From Anoplolepis gracilipes (taxonomy: Eukaryota > Arthropoda > Insecta > Hymenoptera > Formicidae), in the NCBI RefSeq assembly GCF_047496725.1, contig NC_132975.1:16024501-16088500 (forward strand): 64,000 nt of DNA. The letters are read 5' to 3'. Both the position numbers and the translations under genes were made by a program. The notes beneath the pieces were generated by a model. The model did not search any database and was not told the DNA's origin. It was given only the letters and a program-made list of their open reading frames with translations. Every line of letters starts with the position of its first letter. Within the stretch, counting starts at the first letter, position 1. This document shows positions 55,352 through 64,000 of the stretch, piece by piece.

Positions 55352-57704
55352 TTACTTGACTTCTTTCACATACGCTTCTAGTTCCGCATCTAATTCTTCC
55401 GCTGTGGGTGTCTTTGTCGCTTGTCGAGTACCTCCTCTACCTCCACGCCGACCGCTCCCACGAGCAGCTGAAATTTAATATAAAACTATATAATAATAAT
55501 ATCATGACTAATCACAGCTAAATATATTTTAAATAATAACTACAATTTACACATTTATAATAAAGAATAATTTTCAGATAATGGACGTGCTATCAATTTT
55601 ACTATTATATTAATTATTATTAATGCATGCATATAATTATTATAATTACATGTACAATTATACAAGTTGCATTATTAAATTACCTCTGACAGATCCTGTG
55701 CCGCGATTCCCTCTAAAACGGGTCTGAGGTCTCTGTGTATAATTAGTACCGCTTAGTCTTGGGCCAGCACGAACAGAAGTGACTGGTAATTCAGAAGTCG
55801 CGACTTGTATGTTCATTTCTCGACCTGCCGATATATACCATACATTGGAATAACGAACACGAAACAAGTTTGCGAACATCATAGTTCATAATAATCTACG
55901 TAACATTTTTTCTAACAATATACTGCGATCTATGTATTGCACAACTTATTTTAATAAAAAGATAAAATATATTTAAAAGTAAAATAAAAAAAAAAAAATA
56001 TTAACGACATATTATAAGACAAAAGCTTAGAGACAATTGAAAGATATCGATACATAACATAGATGCAATTTCATCATAATTAAAGAAAAAGTACAACTAT
56101 GTTCAAGACTGAATATAGTTGTACTTTTGAATATAGATAATTGTGCATATTTAGACGCATACCATCTAGCGGTACTCCATGATATTGTTTCATTGCTTTA
56201 ATAGCATCCGCTCGTCTTTCAAATATGACATCTGCAGAGCCTAGAGAACGACCTGATCTATCATAATGTACCGCTGCTGATTTTAAAGGTCCAAATTCAC
56301 TAAATAATTCCTAAAACATATTATTAATATGATTAGAATTTCTTGCATAAAGTTTTTCTGTATTAAAATGTGCTAAATAAATCTATATCTATATGAAAAT
56401 TAATACATTGAGCATCAAGTGTCTTTTTCGATAAAACAATTCTCAAATTTTTTTTGTAACTCTGCACATTAGTAAACAAACTATATATATTTTATATAGA
56501 CTAATTGAATGTTTGGTTTGCAATTTTATTTTATTTAAAATGCTGAAAAAAAGAAATAAAAACTGTTCTATGTATGATATGTTAATACCTGTATATCTGA
56601 ATCTGATACGCCGAAATCCAGATTAGACACCAAAAGTTTGGTTGTTCCTGCATTGCCTATTATACCACGACCAACCTTTTTTACACCATCAAACATGTCA
56701 TGTTTCCAAGCACTGTTTACATCACCCTATGCAGTAAAGTATAAATTTTAGTAAAGAAAGTGTAAAGAATTTTTATATATTTACTGGCAAAACATTTTTT
56801 TTTCTTTTTTTATTAGATGTTCGATTATAAAGGAAGTTAATGCCAAAACTTGTGAGAGAGGAGTTGCTTAAAACATTAATTAAAAAGTACTGATATAAAA
56901 AATAAATTTTATATTTATTTGACGAACCACACACACACACACATACACTCACAAACGCACATACATATGCACGCCTACAGGCATTTACATATAGTGCATT
57001 ATAGTGTACATATGAGATACACGGTGCGTCTTGTTGTACTACATGCTACTATTTGCTACGCTGTACTTGGTCAAGACACTACCGTGTCTTTTGATATATA
57101 AATATATAAAATAAATAAAATAAATATAATAAAGAAAAAAAAAAATGTAATGGATCATTTTAGATTCAACGAGTTGATTGAATATACTTTTAAAGAATCA
57201 TTATAGAAATGATGATTTTGAGAACTACTCCATTTTATATAGCATTTCACATACGCATACGCATACGCGTACATATATACATACATACATACATACGCAT
57301 CGCACATATCCGTAATCTTGCGCGCATACCATACACATAAGAGACACAGACACAGACACAGACACAGACACAGACACAGGTACAGGTACAGGTACAGGTA
57401 CAGGCACAGACACAGACACATACGTGCGTACATATGCGTACTAAACGTATTCCGTGAAAAATAGAGGAAAACTCGATGAAATGTGCTTATTCTCTTTTCT
57501 TACCCTCGTATACGGCAAAGAGCTACGTGCAATACCGCCGCGATTGCGTCCTCGCATGACGCCACCGCCAACTCTTTGCGGCCTACGTGCTCCTCGACGG
57601 GGTGAATTGCCGGCGCCTCTACCGCGTCTACCGCCGCCTCGCGCTCTAGACCCCTTGGTCTGTTTGATAATGTCGTCTAAACTCATTTCTATCTTATCCA
57701 CCAT
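55352..57704 (-). CDS. ALYREF: THO complex subunit 4 / Aly-REF mRNA export adaptor
   Basis: Nuclear mRNA-export adaptor linking TREX (UAP56) to the export receptor. Minus-strand exons: 57704-57504, 56726-56589, 56310-56163, 55824-55684, 55467-55352; 247 residues. The start MVDKIEMSLDDIIKQTKG is the conserved N-terminal UAP56-binding motif, so I chose this ATG over the ATG two codons upstream. An Arg/Gly-rich region is followed by an RRM (about 95-175) with RNP2 LLVSNL and RNP1-like SLGSADVIF. A second RGG region follows, and the C-terminal AEELDAELEAYVKEVK repeats the UAP56-binding helix. Intact. Confidence 0.94.
57350..57425. repeat. CAGACA / CAGGTA hexamer minisatellite
   Basis: Tandem 6-bp units (ACAGAC then ACAGGT then ACAGAC) about 80 bp downstream of ALYREF exon 1, in the 777-bp first intron (56727-57503). 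That intron also holds short CA, TACA and CATACG tracts and no other exon. Confidence 0.85.
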
Positions 57705-58589
57705 CTTCATTTGTGCGGCTCGCAACTACCACGTAACTATCACGCAAAAGAAACACCGAGGTAAACCAACCTCTCTAACTGTCGTTGTCCTTTTTCCGCG
57801 ATGATGGCGGATGGCGGCGGAGCAGGCGGCAGGCGGCAGGCGGCAGGCGATGAAACGAAAACGAAACCACGAAATAACGTAGCGTCGCAGAGCAATGTGG
57901 GTACTTTGGCCTTTGGGTATGAAGTGCCGAGTACGGAGTACGGACTACCGACTACCGACTACCGGATTACCTAAAGTCACTAGATTATAAAGTACCGCAA
58001 TCAGGGGAAAAAAGCCGCCATTTTGACTCCGCGTTACGCGGCCATTTTAATTGTATGAATGTATTATAACATAATTTTTTGTAGGAAAGAAAGAAAATAA
58101 GACCATAAATTATTATGTAAATAAGTTTTTTAATTTATGTTTTTATTGGCTACAGACATTTTCATTGCTACACTTCTGCTACTATAACTAATTGCATTTT
58201 TATTATCATTGCTTTCCTTTTTTTGATGAAAAATGTATCCTTGTAATAATAAAGTTTTTAATAAGTTTGTAACTAATATTATGATATTGAGGAATAAACA
58301 ATATGGAATATTCTTCTAAAAACATATTTATAAAGTCCAGTTTTTAATTTATTAAAAAGTAAGTTAGTTTCATTTTTTCGAAATGCTAACTGACATTTAT
58401 ATAAAATTATATAAAATTTATATTAAATTATATATATCTATATTTAGAATATCTATATCAAGATATTTTCTTTATATTCTCTTAATTTGGTATAGACATT
58501 GAGATTATAGCTAACAGAATTGTTGTTAGAATTATTTATCACAAGGGCATTGAAACAGTTATCACAATGTTTAAAATTTTTTTCTATTT
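57705..58589. other. ALYREF upstream region
   Basis: The first 300 bp is GC-rich with a GGCGGCA heptamer run (57815-57850) and ACTACCG heptamers (57943-57965), a likely promoter for the minus-strand gene. From about 58060 on it is AT-rich without recognised features. Confidence 0.55.
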
Positions 58590-59111
58590 TAAATACTTAG
58601 TAAAGCAGCTATTAAATGATACAATGCAGCTTGCGTTGTATCATTTATCAAATCTTCCTCGTCTCCAAACAATGATTAATATATATTAATATTCCATAAA
58701 TCTTTATTGCTCTCTAGGCTTCTCACTTCTACAGAAGTATTTTTATAATCTAATTGTTTCATTTCGTCACAATAATGAATAAAGTCTTGGGAGTTTATTA
58801 CAGAATAATTGCTACGGTTAATGTTAGCTTGGAACTGTGACAAACAAATAAGCCTAAACATTTGTTTAAATTCACAAGTATCAGGTACAGATTTTCTCCC
58901 TCAAATTTGTGAAAATAGATTTTCCAGAGCATCTTGTGTAAATCGTCCTAACAACAAATACTTAAAATTATATTTTTCTAAATATCCAGCTTGCACATCT
59001 AAAGCAGTTTGTATATATTTTTCATTCCGGTTGGTACTTGGTACACGGAATAAATAATCTGAATCCTCTTTCACTGCGATTATTGCAGTCTTTTACGCAA
59101 CAGTCTGGCAT
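58590..59111 (-). pseudogene. Decayed THAP / P-element-like transposase remnant
   Basis: Reading the minus strand from ATG at 59111 gives MPDCCVKDCNNRSERGFRLF, the start of a THAP zinc finger (C-x-x-x-x-C, then GFRLF). After a frame break the text is no longer THAP but the C-terminal part of a P-element/THAP9-type transposase: GRFTQDALENLFSQI, an in-frame stop, then EFKQMFRLICLSQFQANINR, and after another break GDEEDLINDT...ALYHL. The N- and C-terminal parts are joined with the whole catalytic middle missing, so it is an internally deleted copy that later collected stops and frameshifts. Not functional. Confidence 0.7.
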
Positions 59112-59251
59112 TTTCTTTTCTAAGTTTTACTTTTCTGACGTTCTGGGTGAAGAAATTATTCATCGCATCGAAAAATAGTATTAGACATTTTTTCTTAGAT
59201 TTTCATTCTCTATCGAATGGCACTGAGCGTATGCAACACTTTTTTAACACC

Positions 59252-59253
<2 letters not shown>

Positions 59254-59302
<49 letters not shown>
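59254..59302. repeat. (TA)n following an ACACCCTGTATA motif
   Basis: About 25 TA units directly after AACACCCTGTATA (59246-59258), which resembles the right end of the CAGGGTGT MITE family found nearby. The microsatellite may have grown from the TA target site. Confidence 0.7.
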
Positions 59303-59310
<8 letters not shown>

Positions 59311-59517
59311 TATACATGTAGCAGAAGAGAAATATAAATTTACAAATAAAAACTGAAATATATAAAATTATTATTTATTTAGCAATATTTATATATGTAG
59401 TTATAAAATAATGACACACTTTGGAAAGAATTTTAAATTTAAATTTATCTATCCCCTCCTTTTCTATCCCACCAATGTTGTACATATTTTTCGGGGTCAC
59501 TTTTTAGGTCTAGTATA

Positions 59518-60008
59518 CAGGGTGTCCCCGAATTGGCGGATCAACTCTCGTGGGTAGATAGAGCGTGTTAAACTGAAGAGAAAAATCTTATATCATTTTG
59601 CTAAATTCGCAATAATTAATGAGATATAAATTAATAAAGATCGGCCAATACGTGCCAGGATAAGCGCGCGGCGCGAAGAAGCCTCCTACTTGTTACTTGA
59701 TACTAGGCGCGCGGCGAGACAGTAGGCGGAGCGCTCTACAAAGGACGTACAAAGAATGTACGAAGGGCGTACTTGAAGAGACACGTACAGTGCGTTCTGC
59801 GTTTATGCTTGCCGCGCGCCTAGTATCAAGTAACAACTGGGAGGTTTCTTCGCGCTGTGCGCTTATACTGGCATGGATTGGCCGATCTTTATTAATTTAT
59901 ATCTTATTAATTATTGCGAATTTAGCAAAATAATATAAGATTTTTTTGTTCAGTTTAACACGCTCTATCTAGCAACGAGAGTTGATCCGCCAATTCGGGG
60001 ACACCCTG
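59518..60008. mobile_element. MITE, CAGGGTGTCC family, copy 1
   Basis: A 491-bp unit from CAGGGTGTCCCCGAATTGGC to its reverse complement GCCAATTCGGGGACACCCTG, with TA (TATA) on both sides. Arms of about 180 bp pair (AACTCTCGTGGGTAGATAGA; GATCGGCCAATAC; CGCGCGGCG). TA target duplication points to the Tc1/mariner superfamily. Open frames inside are mirror artefacts of the arms. Confidence 0.85.
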
Positions 60009-60560
60009 TATAAGGAAGTTAGCGGTCTAGTTATATATAGAAGTCTGTGGTTAAAACAATTCGCCATATATATAGCCAAACATCGGAAGTTGTATGCGCG
60101 CCATATTTAAACTAATTATTTTACAAGATATCTCTTTATTGGTTATTTTATTGGAATATCTATTGATATATATATAAAATACCTTTGTTATATCATGAAA
60201 CTTATATTTATTTATTTATGATACTAATTCTCACGCATGTGTGTGCGCGCGCGCGCGCGCGTGTGTGTGTGTATAGTACAATAGTTTACCTTATATATAA
60301 TAGTATATAATTATCAAAGATAAAGTTACCTACAAATTGTGCTAGAAAAATTAAAAAATGGTATTAGAACAATATGATAATCATATATTGTATATGTATA
60401 TGTATATATATGGTTATCAAAGAAATAATGAGAATATAATATTAATAATATACAAAATGTTTAGTTTTCTTTAAAAAAATGATTTTTATTATTATAAGAT
60501 TTCTATGTATCATTCAAAAGATTATAGTATGTAGAAAAGTTGATTTTTATTATTATTACA

Positions 60561-60700
60561 GATGTGTGCAATTTAAAAGAATGATAGTCGCTGTCCGTAA
60601 AATGCTCAGAGCATACCAGTGGCTGTTTTTGGAGGATCCCAATTACACAGCCCTAAAGCTGCCAACCAAAGACATTTCTGTATTTCTTGAGGAAATCTAA
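60561..60700 (+). other. Unrecognised exon-like open frame
   Basis: After a good TTATTATTATTACAG acceptor (60560) a frame continues to a stop at 60698-60700 and includes RMIVAVRKMLRAYQWLFLED and ALKLPTKDISVFLEEI. Composition is more protein-like than neighbouring random frames, but I recognise no family, and no upstream partner exon is evident. It may be a terminal exon, a gene remnant or chance. Confidence 0.25.
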
Positions 60701-61574
60701 AATATGTAAAAATAAAAACATAGGTTCTAAGTTTGATAATGTTATAACTTAAAAATATATAATTATATATATTAAATACATATGTTTCATAATATTCATA
60801 AACAAAAGAACTCAAGCAATATTATTTACTTGTGATATGAAATTCTTCTGGACTTCTCTACTTGGATTTGTGCATCACGTTTTTTTTTTTCGGATCAGAC
60901 CAATTAGCACAACCCGAAATTATACAAGACGGCATTTTAAAGTAAAAATTCATTAAAACAACTCTAACAACACACATGTTCAAAAGATGTTTATAAGAGA
61001 TTCATAGGATGTTAAAACATGTTTTAACTGTTTTACACACAATAAATTGTGTTGTTAGGGAACGCTCGACGTAAAAAATTCAATAAATAAATCATTCGAT
61101 ACACTAATGACATAATACACAATCTTCTTTCTCTGAACGTTTTCGAGAATGTTCGAGGAATTATCATAAACAAAAGAATCTAGATTTTTCGGTCTGTGAA
61201 AATTATTATGAAATTATTACGAATAGATTATACATTCAGATATCTTCGACTAAATTCGTTAATTCGACGATGTTCAGTTATAGAAAGAGACAAAAAGAAA
61301 ACAAAAAGGACAGCGCTATCACTCCTGTTACCGCAAATTTAACAACCCCCTTACCTGATCGGCTTACTTCACACTCCGTCTATGGATTTTTTGGTCCATG
61401 GTACCTTCAAGATCAAATTAATATCTTTATCTTTTATTTTCTGTTCGAGCCAAACTCTTTGTTTGAAACATATTTTTTAAGCTCTTTGATTTTCAGATAT
61501 TTGACTTTCAAAATAAAATAAGACATCCTATATTATATTCATATAAGCGCTTACATTCTATGCATGTAATTAAT

Positions 61575-61735
61575 CCAGCAATAACAATAAGACATGAAAA
61601 AAAATGAACAAGTCACTCTCAACTCCTTTATTAACTTTATGTGTTATTCAGCAATAACAAGATATGAAAAAAAAAAATGAACAAGTAACTCTTAAAAGCC
61701 TTTATTAACTTTATGTAACAAAAAGTAGCGAAAAA
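61575..61735. repeat. Imperfect tandem duplication, about 75-85 bp unit
   Basis: AGCAATAACAATAAGACATG...TTTATTAACTTTATGT occurs twice in succession, with the same AAAAATGAACAAGT core in both copies. Confidence 0.7.
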
Positions 61736-61824
61736 TCTATGTACTTACCTCTTATTATTTCTGTCATATGCAACGACATCATATAATTTGGGATACTTTG
61801 TAATTAAACAATCATATATATATG

Positions 61825-61855
<31 letters not shown>

Positions 61856-62106
61856 AGATAATGGTTTACGATGCGAATCTTTCAGTTTACTTGAAAACAT
61901 TAGCAAGTGTATATATATTGATGTACGTATGTTCTATAATTGTAATACGATTGTAATACATATGGTGTAAAAAGATTATTTTTGACGTTTCTTTTTAAAG
62001 GTAATATCGACTACGGATTATTATAATGTCATCTAACATATCATATTATAACATTGCATAAGAAACATTATTACATTATTGTTTAGAATAGAATCAAAGA
62101 TATATA

Positions 62107-62570
62107 CAGGGTGTCCGGTAATAATCGCCCAACCTTTCATGGGCAGATAGAGCAGGTCAAACCGAATAGTAAAGTCCTATACCATTTTGCGATTTTCAGA
62201 ATAATTATTGAGAAATTAATTTACAAAGATCGGCAAATCCGGCGCGAGTATCAGCCCGCTGCGAGAAAGATGGCGAGAAGGTCGGCCCACCGCTAGGCCG
62301 GTCGCTAAATAATAACCGCTAATCTATTATTCTTATCAACGCTTCTCTTATTCTTATTTACGCCGCGCGCGCTTAGCGACCGTCCTTAGGATCGTCCTTC
62401 TCGCCATCTTTTTTGCAGCGGCCTGATACTCGCGCCGGATTTGCCCATCTTTGTAAATTAATTTCTCAATAATTATTCCGAAAATCGCAAAATGGTACAG
62501 GACTTTTCTATTCCATTTAACCCGCTCTACCTGCACTCGAGAGGTAATACGGTCATTCTGAGACACCCTG
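62107..62570. mobile_element. MITE, CAGGGTGTCC family, copy 2
   Basis: A 464-bp unit from CAGGGTGTCCGGTAATAATC to AGACACCCTG with TA on each side. Arms share CATTTTGCGATTTTC, AATAATTATTGAGAAATTAA and the GGCGCGAGTATCAG / CTGATACTCGCGCC pair. The two arms give near-identical mirror frames (both with YHFAIF..IIIEKLIYKD), an artefact of the inverted repeat, not a protein. Diverged from copy 1 but the ends and layout match. Confidence 0.85.
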
Positions 62571-62761
62571 TATACTACGTAGATACGTAGATTTTTACAT
62601 TAGATGTTATCATTCGATGCTGTTTTGAATAATATGTATATATTAGAAGCATAAAGAAAAGTTTAAAGTTAGATATCTAATACTTTTGTAAATTTGGTTT
62701 TTAGTGGTAAAATTATTTGTTATATTTGTTGTTATGTTTTAGACAAGACTATCGTCTTACA

Positions 62762-62968
62762 ATGTTGATCGTGGAATTAATCGGACTTTTCATTATTGTT
62801 CTGAGCGCTGTGTACATATATTATAAATATGTGTTGTTCAATTATTGGCGCAAGAAGGGTGTTTTTTATGTAAGACCCACTGTACCAGCTGGTAATCTGA
62901 CAGCTTATGTGACTGGAAAAGTGTCAGTAGGCGAGTATCTTTACATGAAACTAATAATGCATTTATAG
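62762..62968 (+). pseudogene. CYP6-like cytochrome P450 N-terminal fragment
   Basis: An AG acceptor before 62743 leads into ATG at 62762. The frame encodes a membrane anchor (MLIVELIGLFIIVLSAVYIYY) and then NYWRKKGVFYVRPTVPAGNL and TGKVSVGEYLY, the standard start of insect clan-3 (CYP6-type) microsomal P450s. The frame stops at 62966-62968, about 68 residues in. A +2 frame then reads NNAFIGIS, which resembles the next P450 block, suggesting a frameshift. Nothing P450-like (no I-helix, ExxR or FxxGxxxC) follows to the window edge. It is either a truncated pseudogene or, less likely, a first exon whose donor lies in this stretch (for example GCGA|GTATCT at 62933). Confidence 0.7.
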
Positions 62969-63038
62969 GTATATCTACATATGAGGATGCATATGTTTAT
63001 GTAATTCTTTTTTTCTCTTCTTCTGTTTTTCCAAATTT

Positions 63039-63075
<37 letters not shown>

Positions 63076-63085
63076 CGTGCGTGTG

Positions 63086-63133
<48 letters not shown>

Positions 63134-63837
63134 TGTGTGTGTGTGTGTTCAGATCATCTGTGGCAACCGGTTTTTTTTCAAAAATTGAAATGTCACAGAA
63201 AATTAATTAAATGAAAAAATTTTCATTACTACATGGCATTCAAAATATTGATAATGGTTCCATTTGTCGGGACAAATCGAAAGTAAGTGTAACTGGGATC
63301 AATTTTGAAATTTCAAATAGAAACATGGATGTTGAATAAAACGATGGATAAAATTTTGAAAAAAAGATATACTAAAACTTAATTCAATTATCTGTTACAG
63401 TCTTCGAGAACAACGTTTGAATATATGTGAATGCCTGTAATAATTTATGAGTGCTAAAATACCTGCCACTTTGACGCACACATTACTGCAACCATATTTT
63501 AACACTATCAGTAATTCGTAAGACTTTCTGATGAGGCAAAATAAAAAAAAAAACTTAAAAGTTTAGTTCTGACACTGATGAATGAGTTATGCATTTAAAC
63601 GTTTTTCTTAAAACTTTTAAAAGATTACTGAATTAAGTTTTAATAAAAGTTGTTTCTTTTTTAAAAAGTTTCTTTTTAATAAAAGTTGTTTCTTTATCCA
63701 ATGATATTCCACTCGATTCATGTTTTTATTTGAAATTTTTAAGCTAACCCATAGCTACGCGCCCAGTTTGTTCTGAAAATTGAAATCTTCACCAATATTT
63801 TTGCGTTCCTTTTAATAATAAAAATTTTTTCCCGAAC
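62969..63837. other. AT-rich DNA downstream of P450 fragment
   Basis: Contains a TA tract (63041-63062), the GTGC satellite listed separately and a short direct repeat of AAAAGTTGTTTCTTT near 63645 and 63680. I looked for continuing P450 sequence on both strands and found none. Confidence 0.55.
63066..63148. repeat. (GTGC)n / (TG)n microsatellite
   Basis: About 80 bp of GTGC tetramers with flanking TG repeats, preceded by a TA tract. Confidence 0.9.
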
Positions 63838-64000
63838 ATCCTGTGACATTTCCATTTTTGAGAATCAACGCTCGTGAGCAGGTAGAGCGCATTAAACTGA
63901 ACATAAAAGTTCTTTACCATTTTGCGATTTTCGCAATAATTATTGAGAAATTAATTAAAAAATATCATCACAAATCAATCCATTCGTGTTGCGCTGCACT
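63838..64000. mobile_element. MITE, CAGGGTGTCC family, partial copy 3 at window edge
   Basis: Starts near CATCCTGTGACATTTCC and contains family arm blocks: AATCAACGCTCGTGAGCAGG, GAGCGCATTAAACTGAAC, TACCATTTTGCGATTTTCGC and AATAATTATTGAGAAATTAA. It is cut by the end of the window, so the right arm is not visible. The left terminus is diverged from the other two copies. Confidence 0.65.

Larger units (their letters stand above)
60009..62104. other. AT-rich intergenic DNA
   Basis: Contains TG/CG alternation (60238-60274), TA tracts (61826-61855), an imperfect tandem duplication (61575-61735) and the exon-like frame at 60561-60700 listed separately. No confirmed gene. Confidence 0.6.

Noticed and set aside
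57454..57804. 116-codon Pro/Arg-rich plus-strand frame
   Set aside because: It is the antisense of ALYREF exon 1, whose minus-strand product is clearly recognised.
61270..61521. 83-codon plus-strand frame
   Set aside because: No domain or splice context; ends in Phe/Leu-rich AT translation.

Overview
This is a nuclear genome window from an insect, very probably a hymenopteran and most likely an ant. The basis is: intron-rich genes with GT-AG introns, AT-rich intergenic DNA packed with (TA)n, (GA)n and (CA)n microsatellites, a CYP6-type P450 start of the clan-3 style, and many small foldback (MITE) elements. No bacterial, viral or organellar genes were seen. All gene models were spliced by eye from reading-frame phase, splice sites and family resemblance. 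Species and order are inference.

Layout. (1) 164-17243, + strand: 23 exons of an Alk receptor tyrosine kinase (MAM - LDLa - MAM - glycine-rich - TM - kinase - tail). The 5' end lies outside the window. (2) 19798-39209, + strand: an insect calpain A-type protease with three alternative coding 5' ends that all splice in phase 0 to one common body of 14 exons. (3) 41601-43081, + strand: a retinol-dehydrogenase-like SDR. (4) 44196-45665, + strand: an HRG1/SLC48A1 heme transporter. (5) 46322-47379, - strand: PEX11 (PEX11B-like). (6) 49407-51365, - strand: ARL6IP1. (7) 52392-53869, + strand: UBE2S. (8) 55352-57704, - strand: ALYREF/Aly. (9) 62762-62968, + strand: a short CYP6-like P450 N-terminus that looks broken.

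The genes do not form one pathway. It is an ordinary animal gene neighbourhood: a Jeb/Alk-type signalling receptor, a Ca2+ protease, a membrane SDR, heme, peroxisome and ER-shaping membrane proteins, an APC/C ubiquitin-chain E2 and an mRNA-export adaptor. ARL6IP1 and UBE2S are head-to-head and share about 1 kb of promoter DNA. HRG1/PEX11 and UBE2S/ALYREF are tail-to-tail pairs.

The most distinctive content is mobile DNA. Two long foldback elements (15445-16978 and 30035-31083) each have a perfect 9-bp target duplication, which suggests Mutator-like non-autonomous elements. A 0.3-kb relative of the first sits at 17776-18079. A TA-flanked MITE family with CAGGGTGTCC ends has two full copies and one edge-truncated copy in the last 5 kb. 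A decayed, internally deleted THAP/P-element-like transposase lies at 58590-59111. I found no tRNA, rRNA or CRISPR and no clearly novel multi-gene system.
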